Shown here one piece after another: positions 54,532 through 63,667 of a DNA stretch of 64,000 nucleotides; position 1 is the first letter of the stretch, and every line of letters begins with the position of its first letter. Source of the stretch: Lichenicola cladoniae. Its GTDB lineage: Bacteria > Pseudomonadota > Alphaproteobacteria > Acetobacterales > Acetobacteraceae. Where the stretch lies: NCBI RefSeq assembly GCF_013201075.1, contig NZ_CP053708.1, forward strand, positions 2,857,501 through 2,921,500. The letters are read 5' to 3'. The notes under the pieces are model-generated. The model saw only the letters and a list, made by a program, of their open reading frames with translations, made no database searches and had not been told where the DNA came from. A program made the position numbers and the translations under genes.

Positions 54532-56919
54532 CTAGAACTTGACACGGGCGGTCATGCCGATGGTCCGTGGCTGGATGAACGCCGCCTGCCCGGTTTCTCC
54601 GGCGCCGCCATTACTGGAATAGTAGGTGAGGCCGCGCTCGTCGCTGAGGTTGGTGATGAAGGCTTCGAGGCTGTAACGCCTGTTCTCCAGTCCTGCGCGC
54701 AGTGCGCCTGTGCTGTAGCTTGGAAGCTGCGCGTGCGAGGTGGTGACTCCGCCCGTCGCGAAGTCGCTGTAACGCGTACCGGTGAAGCTCCAGGTGCCCG
54801 ACACATAGGCATTGAAGTCCTTGAAGGTATGCCAGCGATATTCGGCAGTGACGCTTGCGCTGATGTTCGGCACATACGGCAGATAATCGCCTTTCAGGCC
54901 GCCGAGCTGGGGCGCATCCTGTGTCAGGCGCGTATCGCTGTAATCACCCACGGCACTCAGAGTGAGTCCGTGCAAGGGCACCCAGTTCAGGGTCCATTCT
55001 ACACCTTTGCTGACGGCGCCGCCGGCGTTGCCGATTGCGGTGAACGGACCGACTGAGGTGTTGACGACCGATGGTACCTGAACGCCGAGCCAGTTGATAT
55101 AGTAGGCGGTAATGTCGACGGAGACCGTCTTGTGGAAAAGGTCCTGGCGCAGACCGATCTCGTAATTGACCGTCTTGTCGGGCCCATAGGACGGGATGTT
55201 GGTAACGCCCGGGACCGAGAGGTTCGGACCGCCCGGGCGGTAGCCGGTGGCGAGGCGACCATAGATCATGGTGTCGTCGCTCAGGTGCCAGCGAGGTGCC
55301 ACGGAATAGAGCGCGTCATGATCGTTGGAGGTCACTGACGGCGACACGCTGTCGGACCCGTATAGCTCACAGCAGAAGCGGCTGGTCTGGGAATGTTGGG
55401 ACGTCCCCTCGAAACGTCCGCCGAATGCCACGTCGAAACTCGGCAGGAAATGGTAATCCACCTGGCCGAACACCGCCCACTCGGAGAGCTGGCCGAACTG
55501 CTTCAGGCCGCCTGTCGCAGGCGAAAGCACCGTGGCGTCCCGGGGGTCCTGCGCATCCAGGAACTGCAACAGGGAGGAGCTTTCATGTGTGTAGAATGCC
55601 CCGCCGATCCAGTCGAACTGACGGCCCAGCAGCGTCGAACCCGTATCAGACGATAGTCGCAGCTCCTGGTTGAACTTGTCGGTATTCGAGTTCTGCCTCT
55701 CGCCGACCAGAACCGGTCCGCCGTAGAACGTCTGTCCGACATAGTTGCCATAGTCGAGGCCGGCGGCAACGTTCGTGTTGGTGGCGTCGAGATTGTTCTT
55801 GAAGTTGTTGTAGGCGAAGCTGGTGATGGAGGTCAGCGTCGCCCAGTGCATGTCGTAATCGACGTTTGCGTAATAGACCGCGGACTCGTTCTGGCTGGTG
55901 TTCGGCAATATCGTGGAATTGCGCAAGCCGTTCAGGATGTTGAGTTGCCCGGCCGGAGGCGTTGTCGGCGTCAGCGCCGCGCCCTCCACCTGAACCAGGT
56001 CGGCATTGTCGCTCAGCAACGTCTGACGCTCGGCGGTGAGCCGCACGGTGAGGTCCGGCACCGGCAGCACCAGCAGCGATGCGCGCCAGCCATATTGCTG
56101 AGCGGTGTTGGTGTTGGTCTGCGCACGGGCGGGATTGTCGATGTAGCCAGGCGTGAATTCGTTCCATGCACTGATCCGGACGGCCGCCTTGCCATCCCAG
56201 AACGGCACGTTGACGAAGCCCTTGGTCGATCCGCCGAGACCGCCTGCGGTGGCGCCGGCGATACCACCTTCCAACGCCCCGGAATACTTGGTCACGTCGG
56301 GTGGGTTGGTCACGTACTTGATCAGCCCACCTTCCGCGGTCGCTCCGTACAGCGTGCTCTGCGGCCCGCGAAGCACCTCGATGCGTTGCAGATCGTAGGT
56401 GTCGAAATTCGGCGAATTGACCGCGGCGTTGTTCTGCGCGCCGGCGGGATTGACCGGCACGTCGTCGATGACCGATCCGACGGTGGTTCCCGCACTGCCG
56501 GCGTTAAGGCCGCGCAGCACGATCCGGACGGATGTCTTGTCGGCTGCCTCCAGCGCCAGTCCCGGAACCTGCGATACCAGGTCCTGCAGCCTGACCTCCT
56601 GCTTCCGGTCCAGTTCCGCCCCGCTGATCGCCGAAACGCTGTTCGCGACGTCGCGCTGACGTTCCCGGCGCTTGTTCGCGGTCACCACGATCGACTCAAC
56701 GGCGCTGGCGTTCGTCACCGGTGCCGCGGAACCGACTGCGGCTGCAGGGGCGGACGCCGGCACCGACCGGGCCCCGCGATTAACCGCGCTCGTGGTCTGT
56801 GTGCTGGCGGTTTGGGCTGCAGCGGTTTGGGCTGCGGCGGATTGGGCCGCCACCGGCGTCACGATCAACGAGAGTACGGCAGCCGCGGCGACGCGTGAAC
56901 CAGAACATGAGGGCTGCAT
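54532..56919 (-). CDS. TonB-dependent outer-membrane receptor
   Basis: 795 residues. Signal peptide (VAAAAVLSLIVTPVAAQSAA), a low-complexity Ala/Gln/Thr linker (residues 25-75), a plug domain (SIVVTANKRRERQRDVANSV, VPGLALEAADKTSVRIVLRG, IEVLRGPQSTLYGATAEGGL) and a 22-strand barrel ending FIQPRTIGMTARVKF with a C-terminal aromatic. Imports a scarce solute across the outer membrane using TonB energy. As the first gene of the operon with DgcN and the D-aminopeptidase, it probably takes up a peptide or D-amino-acid compound; siderophore uptake is the alternative. Confidence 0.94.
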   Translation of the reverse strand: MQPSCSGSRVAAAAVLSLIVTPVAAQSAAAQTAAAQTASTQTTSAVNRGARSVPASAPAAAVGSAAPVTNASAVESIVVTANKRRERQRDVANSVSAISGAELDRKQEVRLQDLVSQVPGLALEAADKTSVRIVLRGLNAGSAGTTVGSVIDDVPVNPAGAQNNAAVNSPNFDTYDLQRIEVLRGPQSTLYGATAEGGLIKYVTNPPDVTKYSGALEGGIAGATAGGLGGSTKGFVNVPFWDGKAAVRISAWNEFTPGYIDNPARAQTNTNTAQQYGWRASLLVLPVPDLTVRLTAERQTLLSDNADLVQVEGAALTPTTPPAGQLNILNGLRNSTILPNTSQNESAVYYANVDYDMHWATLTSITSFAYNNFKNNLDATNTNVAAGLDYGNYVGQTFYGGPVLVGERQNSNTDKFNQELRLSSDTGSTLLGRQFDWIGGAFYTHESSSLLQFLDAQDPRDATVLSPATGGLKQFGQLSEWAVFGQVDYHFLPSFDVAFGGRFEGTSQHSQTSRFCCELYGSDSVSPSVTSNDHDALYSVAPRWHLSDDTMIYGRLATGYRPGGPNLSVPGVTNIPSYGPDKTVNYEIGLRQDLFHKTVSVDITAYYINWLGVQVPSVVNTSVGPFTAIGNAGGAVSKGVEWTLNWVPLHGLTLSAVGDYSDTRLTQDAPQLGGLKGDYLPYVPNISASVTAEYRWHTFKDFNAYVSGTWSFTGTRYSDFATGGVTTSHAQLPSYSTGALRAGLENRRYSLEAFITNLSDERGLTYYSSNGGAGETGQAAFIQPRTIGMTARVKF

Positions 56920-56980
56920 GTGTTCCCCGAAATCCGCCGGTTGGCCGATCTAGATTATTATTCTCTAGCACGGACGCTAT

Positions 56981-56996
56981 TATCCTAACCAGGATA
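56981..56996. promoter_or_regulatory. Operator-like inverted repeat in the TonB-dgcN promoter
   Basis: TATCCT-AACC-AGGATA is a perfect 6-4-6 palindrome 61 bp before the receptor start. A related arrangement (TTCCT-AGT-AGGATA) occurs at 59254-59278 in the other promoter of the locus. Confidence 0.6.
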
Positions 56997-57050
56997 TCGT
57001 CAACCGTAATCGTCGGCTCGGGAGGGGAATGTTCGCGACCGTGATGACGG

Positions 57051-57728
57051 TCAGGCGGATCGCCGCGGCTTTTTCGATCGTGCCCGGGCGGGTGGCAGCC
57101 GCGGCACGTCGGTGACTTGGCGCGAGGCGTTGTCGAGCAGTTCTTCCTGGGTCGTCGAGCACACGCAGAGCGCCAGCGCCTGGTCGCAGCCTTCGGCCAG
57201 GACGTAGGCGTGCCCCATCCTGCTGTCGAGGTAGATCGAGCCGCCGGCCGACAGCGTGGTGGGACCGTAGAACTCGGTATGCACGACGATCTCGCCCTCC
57301 AGGACATAGAGGAACTCCTGGCCGTCATGGCGAACCATGTCTCCGAACTCGGCCAGCGACCGGGCCTTCACGCGCGACACGATCGGGATCATGTCCTTCT
57401 GCCGGAGCTCGGGCGATAGATAATAATAGTCGTAGTTCGAGGTCTCGACCGCCAGCGCATTGGCCAAGGTACCGACGCTGCGCCGGCTATTGGCCACCAC
57501 CGGCACCTGGTCGTCGGGTTCGGCGAAGAGGTCCGCCATGCGGACGTTCAATCGCTCGCTGACGATCTGCAACTTGTCGTAGGACAGGGTCAGGCGGTCA
57601 TGCTCGACCTTCGCCAAGGTAGAGAACGGGATCCCTGTGATCGTGCTCATCTGCCGGAGGGTCAGCCCCTGCCGGCTGCGCAGCGCGCGCATCAGCGAGC
57701 CCAGTGTCGGAGGAGTCGCGTTGCTCAT
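57051..57728 (-). CDS. XRE-cupin regulator of the D-amino-acid locus
   Basis: 225 residues. N-terminal HTH (LGSLMRALRSRQGLTLRQMS, TITGIPFSTLAKVEHDRLTL) and a C-terminal cupin (EFLYVLEGEIVVHTEFYGPT, LSAGGSIYLDSRMGHAYVLA). Proteins of this two-domain class sense small ligands and control catabolic genes nearby. It sits between the TonB-dgcN operon and gdhA, on the same strand as both, and is the natural candidate to bind the TATCCT/AGGATA sites. The frame is open to 57947, but MSNATPPTLGS at 57728 is the family-typical start. Confidence 0.92.
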   Translation of the reverse strand: MSNATPPTLGSLMRALRSRQGLTLRQMSTITGIPFSTLAKVEHDRLTLSYDKLQIVSERLNVRMADLFAEPDDQVPVVANSRRSVGTLANALAVETSNYDYYYLSPELRQKDMIPIVSRVKARSLAEFGDMVRHDGQEFLYVLEGEIVVHTEFYGPTTLSAGGSIYLDSRMGHAYVLAEGCDQALALCVCSTTQEELLDNASRQVTDVPRLPPARARSKKPRRSA

Positions 57729-57849
57729 CGTGACCAGATCCAGATCAATGCCGCCTCCCCCGGAAACGCTACCCGGCCCCTGACGAGAGTGATGATCCCA
57801 GTCGGGACACAGGTCAACGACGCCCTCCCACCCGGCCGGCGCCGATCTG

Positions 57850-59112
57850 TTACGGGAACAGCCCACGCAGCGTCTTGCCGGCGCGGACCTTCTGCACGCC
57901 GATCGCCATGGCGGCGTTGCGCATCGACACGCCGTTGCTGCCGGCATAGCCGACCACCCGAGTGAAGGCCTGGTCCAGCAGCTGGTACAGCTTCTCGTTG
58001 ACCTCCGTCTCGCTCCAGAACAGCCGCTGGAGATCCTGCACCCACTCGAAGTAACTGACGATCACGCCGCCGGAGTTGCACAGGATATCGGGGATGACGA
58101 ACACCTCGTCCTGGCGCTGGGCCAGGATCTCGTCCGCGGCGGGCGTCGTCGGCCCGTTCGCGCCTTCGGCGAGGATGCGGCACCGCAGTCGCCCGGCATT
58201 GGTCTCGTCGATGACGCGCTCGACCGCGCAGGGGGCCAGGATGTCGCAAGGCTGCAGCAGCAGTTGATGCGGATCGATCCCCATCTGGCTGGTGAAGCCG
58301 GCCAGCACGCCATGCCGGCGCATATGCGCCTCGATCGCCTCGAGCGGAAGGCCCGAGGCATCGTGGATCGCCGCGGTGTGGTCGCTGATACCGACGATCT
58401 TGACGCCATACTGCCGGGCCAGTGTGTAGGTCGTGACGCTCCCGACATTGCCGAAACCCTGGATGACGGCCGTGCAGTCCTGCGGCTTGATCTCGAGCAG
58501 CGAGCAGGCCCGGCCGACCAGGTGAGCCACGCCACGCCCGGTGGCTTCTCGCCGACCCTCGGTACCGCCCAGGGCGACCGGCTTGCCGGTGACGATCTCG
58601 TTGACCGAGTGCCCCTCATGCATCGAATAGGTGTCCATGAACCAGGCCATCACCTGCTCGTCGGTTCCCATGTCCGGCGCCATAACGTCGGTCTGCGGGC
58701 TTACGAACGGGATCATCTCCTGCATGTAACGGCGTGAGACCGCCTCGAGCTCGCGACGCGACAGACGCGGCGGATCGCAGGCCACACCGCCCTTGGCGCC
58801 GCCGTACGGCAGCCCGGCCAGGGCGCATTTCCAGCTCATCCAGATCGCCAGCGCCGCGACCTCGCCCACCTCGAGATTGGCCGAGAACCGTGTGCCGCCC
58901 TTGGTCGGGCCGAGCGTCAGATGGTGCTGCACCCGGTAGCCCTGGAACACTTCGGTCCGCCCGTCATCCATATGGATCGGCACGGAAACGGTGACGGCAC
59001 GCTTTGGATAGAGCAGTCGGGCCCGCTCATCCTCCGGTATCTCGAGATGGTCCGCCGTCAGATTGAACTGCCGCCGCGCCATCTCGAAGACCGGTCCGGT
59101 ATAGATGGTCAT
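57850..59112 (-). CDS. gdhA: Glutamate (Glu/Leu/Phe/Val family) dehydrogenase
   Basis: 420 residues. VQHHLTLGPTKGGTRF, the catalytic lysine in LPYGGAKGGVACDP (K107) and the Rossmann glycines in AVIQGFGNVGSVTTYTLA. It interconverts L-glutamate and 2-oxoglutarate (NAD-type by sequence class), the logical end of a D-glutamate to L-glutamate route. It is minus strand, upstream of the XRE gene by 121 bp, and shares its promoter region with the divergent hydrolase gene. Confidence 0.95.
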   Translation of the reverse strand: MTIYTGPVFEMARRQFNLTADHLEIPEDERARLLYPKRAVTVSVPIHMDDGRTEVFQGYRVQHHLTLGPTKGGTRFSANLEVGEVAALAIWMSWKCALAGLPYGGAKGGVACDPPRLSRRELEAVSRRYMQEMIPFVSPQTDVMAPDMGTDEQVMAWFMDTYSMHEGHSVNEIVTGKPVALGGTEGRREATGRGVAHLVGRACSLLEIKPQDCTAVIQGFGNVGSVTTYTLARQYGVKIVGISDHTAAIHDASGLPLEAIEAHMRRHGVLAGFTSQMGIDPHQLLLQPCDILAPCAVERVIDETNAGRLRCRILAEGANGPTTPAADEILAQRQDEVFVIPDILCNSGGVIVSYFEWVQDLQRLFWSETEVNEKLYQLLDQAFTRVVGYAGSNGVSMRNAAMAIGVQKVRAGKTLRGLFP

Positions 59113-59253
59113 TTCAGGCCCATTCCCCGCTCATGCCGACATCTCGGGATTTCAGCCGACATCTGCCCGATCACACCACGGCCGATCGGTGCGGACAAAC
59201 CCGGTCGGCCGCTGGGCGCACCCGCATCGCGACAAGCGATGTCGTTGACTGTG

Positions 59254-59278
59254 TTTCCTAGTAGGATATTGTGATCCT
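59254..59278. promoter_or_regulatory. Operator-like inverted repeats in the gdhA/hydrolase divergent promoter
   Basis: TTTCCTAGTAGGATA followed closely by ATCCT gives two overlapping inverted repeats (TCCTA-G-TAGGA and AGGAT-ATTGTG-ATCCT). Same half-site as at 56981-56996, but spacing 3 rather than 4 in the first pair. Confidence 0.55.
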
Positions 59279-59325
59279 GGATAGAGCACTCGGCGATGGC
59301 CGCCGGTGCTGCATCGGAGTGGTTG

Positions 59326-61365
59326 ATGGTTTCCTTACGGATGCTCGTCCCTGCGGGGCTTGTCTGGCTGGCGGCGGCGGCACCGGGACCGACGGTCGAT
59401 CCCCTCGCCCCACCGGTCGCGGCCTCCTCGCCCGCGGCGGCGGCACAGCCCGTCGCTGCCCTCCCGGGCGAGACAGGCGCGCATGCCCTGACCAAGGAAG
59501 ATATCGATAGCTGGCTTGACGGCTACCTGCCGTTCGCGCTCAGCGTCGACGACATTGCAGGCGCGGACGTCGCGGTCGTCAAGGACGGTCATATCCTGAC
59601 CGAGCGCGGCTATGGCTATGCCGATGTCGCCAGGCGTACTCCGGTAGACCCCGACCGGACATTGTTTCGTCCCGGTTCGGTCTCGAAGCTGGTGACCTGG
59701 ACCGCGGTCATGCAGCTTGTCGAGCAGCACAAGCTGGATCTCGACCAGGACGTCAATACATACCTGGATTTCCATATCCCGGCATTTGACGGCAAGCCCA
59801 TCACCCTGCGCCAGATCATGACCCACACGGCAGGGTTTGCGGAGCGGGCGAAGGACATCTCGTTCTACAATCCAGCCTATCTGCAATCACTGGGAGACTT
59901 CCTGAAAGCCTGGACGCCGGCGCGCATCTTCGCGGCGGGCACCACGCCGGCCTACTCGAACTGGGCCACCTCACTGGCCGGCTACATCGTGCAGCGCGTG
60001 TCGAACACGCCGTTCGACGACTATGTCGAGCAGCACATCTTCAAGCCGCTGGACATGCACAACTCGACCTTCCGGCAGCCGCTACCGGCCGGGCTGGCGT
60101 CGCAGATGGCGACCGGTTACGGGCAGGCCTCGCAACCTGCAAAGAGGTTCGAGATAATCGGTCCGACACCGGCCGGCGCTCTATCCTCGACCGCGGGCGA
60201 CATGGCGCGTTTCATGATCGCCCACCTCCAGAACGGCGAACTCAACGGCACGCGCATCCTTGAGCCTGCCACTGCCGAGATGATGCATGACAGCCCGCTC
60301 GACCGAGTGGATCCCACCTCGCTGATCCCCCCGCTCAACCGGATGGAGCTCGGCTTCTTCGAGACCAACATCAACGGCCACGAAGTGATCGGCCATCTCG
60401 GCGACACCGAGAATTTCCACACGATCCTGCATCTCTTCATCAAGGATGGCGTCGGGCTCTACGTCTCGTTCAACAGCGCCGGCAAGGGCGGTTCGGTACA
60501 GCCGCTGCGTGGGGCGCTGTTCCAGGATTTCGCCGACCGCTATTTTCCGCAGACCGTGCCGGATGGCCATGTGGCAGCGGACCTCGCCATGCAGCACGCG
60601 CGCATGATGACAGGCCAGTGGGACGCCAGCCGGAAATCGGCCGGAACCTTCCTGGTGTCTTTGAGCCTGCTCAGTCAAACCACGATCTCCACCGGACCCG
60701 CGGGCGAGCTCGTCGTCTCCGGCCTGACCGATCCAAGCGGGGCGATCCGTCATTGGAGAGAGATCGCGCCCTTCGTCTGGCGCGACGTGAACGGGCATGA
60801 CCGGCTTGCCGCGAAGCTGGTCGATGGCAAGGTGGTGCGCTGGAGCTGGGACCTTGCCTCGCCGTTCGAAGTGATGGACCGCGTGCCGTTCGGCCGTTCA
60901 TCCGTCTGGCTGTTGCCAGCGCTGATGACGAGCCTGGCCATCCTGCTGCCGGGCTTTTTGTTCTGGCCGGTCCGCTGGCTGCTGCGCCGGCATTACCGAG
61001 CGTCTGCACTGCCCGCCGGGCCGCTGCTGCTGGCCGACCGGCTATCGCGTCTCGCCGCCGGGCTGACACTTGCGGTGCTTATCGGCTGGGCCCTCACCGT
61101 CTCCCGCATGCTCTTCAACCCCGATGCGCTGACCCGGGCCTCGGATCCCATCCTCTGGACGCTGCAGATCGGCGGCCTCGTGGTGTTCGTGTCGGCGGTG
61201 CTGTTGAGCGGCTGGAAGACCTGGCTCGTCTGGCAGCCCGGTCACAGCTGGCCCGGTCGAAAATGGCCCAGCCGCATCTGGAGCATCCTGATGCTGCTGT
61301 CGTCGCTGCTGGTGCTTTATGTCGCCACGGCCTTCGGCCTGCTCTCCATGACGGTGCATTACTGA
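59326..61365 (+). CDS. Exported membrane-anchored serine hydrolase (beta-lactamase / penicillin-binding fold)
   Basis: About 679 residues. ATG 59326 has CGGAG 7 nt upstream and starts a signal peptide (MVSLRMLVPAGLVWLAAAAP). Catalytic motifs: S118-V-S-K121, Y210-S-N212 and a later HLG (GHLGDTENFHTILHLFI). After the catalytic domain come about 150 residues without motif and four C-terminal transmembrane helices (near 535-665). It faces the periplasm and probably cleaves peptides or esters, perhaps D-residue peptides. First gene of a rightward operon overlapping dgcA by TGATG. Confidence 0.88.
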   Translation: MVSLRMLVPAGLVWLAAAAPGPTVDPLAPPVAASSPAAAAQPVAALPGETGAHALTKEDIDSWLDGYLPFALSVDDIAGADVAVVKDGHILTERGYGYADVARRTPVDPDRTLFRPGSVSKLVTWTAVMQLVEQHKLDLDQDVNTYLDFHIPAFDGKPITLRQIMTHTAGFAERAKDISFYNPAYLQSLGDFLKAWTPARIFAAGTTPAYSNWATSLAGYIVQRVSNTPFDDYVEQHIFKPLDMHNSTFRQPLPAGLASQMATGYGQASQPAKRFEIIGPTPAGALSSTAGDMARFMIAHLQNGELNGTRILEPATAEMMHDSPLDRVDPTSLIPPLNRMELGFFETNINGHEVIGHLGDTENFHTILHLFIKDGVGLYVSFNSAGKGGSVQPLRGALFQDFADRYFPQTVPDGHVAADLAMQHARMMTGQWDASRKSAGTFLVSLSLLSQTTISTGPAGELVVSGLTDPSGAIRHWREIAPFVWRDVNGHDRLAAKLVDGKVVRWSWDLASPFEVMDRVPFGRSSVWLLPALMTSLAILLPGFLFWPVRWLLRRHYRASALPAGPLLLADRLSRLAAGLTLAVLIGWALTVSRMLFNPDALTRASDPILWTLQIGGLVVFVSAVLLSGWKTWLVWQPGHSWPGRKWPSRIWSILMLLSSLLVLYVATAFGLLSMTVHY

Positions 61366-62375
61366 TGTCCAGCCTTCAACTCGACGTCGCGATCGAACAG
61401 TTGCGCCTCGCCAAGCCGTTCCGTATTTCCGGCCATGTGTTCGAAATGGCCGACATCGTCGTCGTCACGCTTCGGGACGGCGTGCACTCCGGGCGCGGCG
61501 AAGGCGGCGGCGTCTATTATCTCGGCGACGACCTGCACCACATGCTTGACGCGTTCGACACGGCAAGGACACGCATCGAACAGGGCCCTTCACGCAGCGC
61601 ACTCCGCGAAATCATGCCGCCGGGCGGGGCACGCAATGCGGTCGATTGCGCGCTGTGGGAACTGGAGGCGGCACAGGCCGGCGTGCCGGTGTGGCAACTG
61701 GCCGGGCTGGACGCGCCGAAGCCGCTGCTGACCACCTTCACGCTCGGCGCCGACAGCGCGGAGATCATGGCGCAGGGCGCACGCGACTATGCGGACGCGA
61801 AGGCGATCAAGATCAAGCTTACCGGTGAGCTCGATCTCGACATCGCACGCGTGGCCGCGATCCGGCAGGCGCGGCCCGATGCCTGGCTGGGTGTGGACGG
61901 CAACCAGGGCTTCACCCGCGGCGATCTCGACCGGCTGGTCGCGGCACTGCACGAGCAGCGCGTGTCGCTGCTGGAGCAGCCACTGGCGCGCGGCCGGGAG
62001 GCGGACCTCGCCGGCTACCGCGCGCCGCTTCCGATCGCCGGCGACGAGAGCATCGTCAGCCTCGAGGATGTCGCCGGCGCGAGCGGGCGCTTCGACATGA
62101 TCAACATCAAGCTGGACAAGTCCGGTGGCCTCACCGAGGCGCTGCTGATGGCGGCGGAAGCACGCCGGCTGGGCCTCGGGGTCATGGTCGGCAACATGAT
62201 CGGCAGCAGCCTGGCGATGGCACCGGCCTTCGTGCTCGGCCAGCTCTGCGACGTGGTGGATCTGGACGGTCCGACCTTCCTGGCCGCGGACCGCGACCCC
62301 GCGGTCCGCTACAGCGACGGCACCATCTGGGCCGGTCCGGAGGTCTGGGGCGGAGGGATCGCCATTCGCCCATGA
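61365..62375 (+). CDS. dgcA: DgcA-type N-acetyl-D-glutamate racemase / dipeptide epimerase (enolase superfamily)
   Basis: 336 residues. Active-site set of the muconate-lactonising/epimerase subgroup: K149-I-K151, D178 in VDGNQG, E204 in LLEQPL, D227-E228 in GDES, and K249/K252 in INIKLDKSGG, giving the paired lysines needed for 1,1-proton transfer. DgcA acts with DgcN to convert D-Glu to L-Glu via N-acetyl intermediates. Start ATG overlaps the hydrolase stop and its stop overlaps the transporter ATG. Confidence 0.9.
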   Translation: MSSLQLDVAIEQLRLAKPFRISGHVFEMADIVVVTLRDGVHSGRGEGGGVYYLGDDLHHMLDAFDTARTRIEQGPSRSALREIMPPGGARNAVDCALWELEAAQAGVPVWQLAGLDAPKPLLTTFTLGADSAEIMAQGARDYADAKAIKIKLTGELDLDIARVAAIRQARPDAWLGVDGNQGFTRGDLDRLVAALHEQRVSLLEQPLARGREADLAGYRAPLPIAGDESIVSLEDVAGASGRFDMINIKLDKSGGLTEALLMAAEARRLGLGVMVGNMIGSSLAMAPAFVLGQLCDVVDLDGPTFLAADRDPAVRYSDGTIWAGPEVWGGGIAIRP

Positions 62376-63667
62376 CGGAACAGCGCTCCTGGTTCGGGCA
62401 GCCGCGCGGCCTGACGATCCTGTTCCTCACCAACATGTGGGAGCAGTTCTCGTACTACGGCATGCGTGCGCTGCTGGTTTATTACATGACCAAGCACCTG
62501 ATGCTGGGCCAGGGCACGTCGTCCTTCGTATATGGCGCCTACACCGCGTGTGCCTATTTCACCCCCCTATTCGGCGGCGTGATCGCCGACCGGTTCCTCG
62601 GCAAGCGACGCGCGATTATCGTCGGTGCCAGCATCATGGCCGCCGGCCACTTCATGATGACGTTCGACGCGCTGTTCTATGTGGCACTGGTGACCATCGC
62701 GCTCGGCAACGGCCTGTTCCTGCCCAGCCTGCCCAGCCAGATCGACCAGCTCTACGAACCGGGTGATCCGCGTCGCGCATGGGCGTACAACGTCTATTAT
62801 GTCGGCGTGAACGTGGGCGGCTTCCTGGCGCCGGTCCTGTGCGGCACGATCGGCGAACTGTATGGCTGGCACTACGGTTTCGGCGTCGCCGGCTTCGGCA
62901 TGCTGGCCGGGTTGCTGATCTACGTGTCCGGCCGGCGCTATCTGCCGCCCGAGCCGGAACGGTCGCCCCCGGTCGTGCGCAGCCTCACAGGCGGCGGGCT
63001 CGAGTATCGTACGGTGCTGGTGCTGCTGGCGGTGGCAGTGTCGGCGACGGTGTTCCGCAGCGCCTACGAGCAGGTCGGCAACACGGTAGCGCTCTGGACC
63101 GATACCGGTGTCGATCGCAGCGCCGGCCACTTCCTCATTCCGATGACCTGGTTCCAGTCGCTCAACTCGCTGTTCGTCATCGTCTTCACCCAGCCGCTGC
63201 TGGCAATCTGGCGGCGGCAGGCCAGCGCCGGACACGAGCAGCGCCTGGCACGCAGGATGGCCCTGGGCGCCCTGATCGTGGCCGGGGCCTATCTGCTGCT
63301 CACGGCCCTCACCTGGCAGGACGGCGGAGCGCGTGCGGACTGGATATGGCTGGTCGCCTTCTTCGCGATCTTCACCCTCGGCGAGTTGTTCATCCTGCCT
63401 ACCGGCCTCGCCGTGTTCGCGAGACTGGCGCCCCCGGCCTTCGCCGCGACCACAGTCGCCTGCTGGTTTCTCACCATCTTCAGCGGCAGCCTGTCCGCCG
63501 GCCTGGTCGGCATCCTGTGGAGCCGGATCGACCACACGACCTTCTTCCTGTTGCTGACCGTGCTTGCCGCACTGGCCGCACTGATGCTGCGCCTTCTCGA
63601 CTCTCCCATGCAGCGGGCACAACGGGCGGAACGGCAACCCGATCGCCTGGAGGCCGAACTGTCGTGA
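62372..63667 (+). CDS. POT/PTR2-family oligopeptide transporter with altered ExxER motif
   Basis: 431 residues, about 12-13 helices. The family entry signature is GLTILFLTNMWEQFSYYGMR, then YGAYTACAYFTPLFGGVIAD and YYVGVNVGGFLAP. The proton-coupling ExxER motif reads N21-M-W-E24-Q25, so two of three key residues differ. Protein length is shorter than typical POT (about 500). Likely imports di- or tripeptides from the periplasm; its place between dgcA and a second hydrolase suggests D-Glu-containing peptides. Confidence 0.9.
   Translation: MTEQRSWFGQPRGLTILFLTNMWEQFSYYGMRALLVYYMTKHLMLGQGTSSFVYGAYTACAYFTPLFGGVIADRFLGKRRAIIVGASIMAAGHFMMTFDALFYVALVTIALGNGLFLPSLPSQIDQLYEPGDPRRAWAYNVYYVGVNVGGFLAPVLCGTIGELYGWHYGFGVAGFGMLAGLLIYVSGRRYLPPEPERSPPVVRSLTGGGLEYRTVLVLLAVAVSATVFRSAYEQVGNTVALWTDTGVDRSAGHFLIPMTWFQSLNSLFVIVFTQPLLAIWRRQASAGHEQRLARRMALGALIVAGAYLLLTALTWQDGGARADWIWLVAFFAIFTLGELFILPTGLAVFARLAPPAFAATTVACWFLTIFSGSLSAGLVGILWSRIDHTTFFLLLTVLAALAALMLRLLDSPMQRAQRAERQPDRLEAELS

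Noticed and set aside
52111-55056. Very long open frame on the plus strand (almost 1000 codons) opposite the dgcN/hydrolase genes
   Set aside because: It is antisense to well-supported genes with clear motifs. Its translation is Arg/His/Gly-rich without domains, a usual effect of high GC on the opposite strand.
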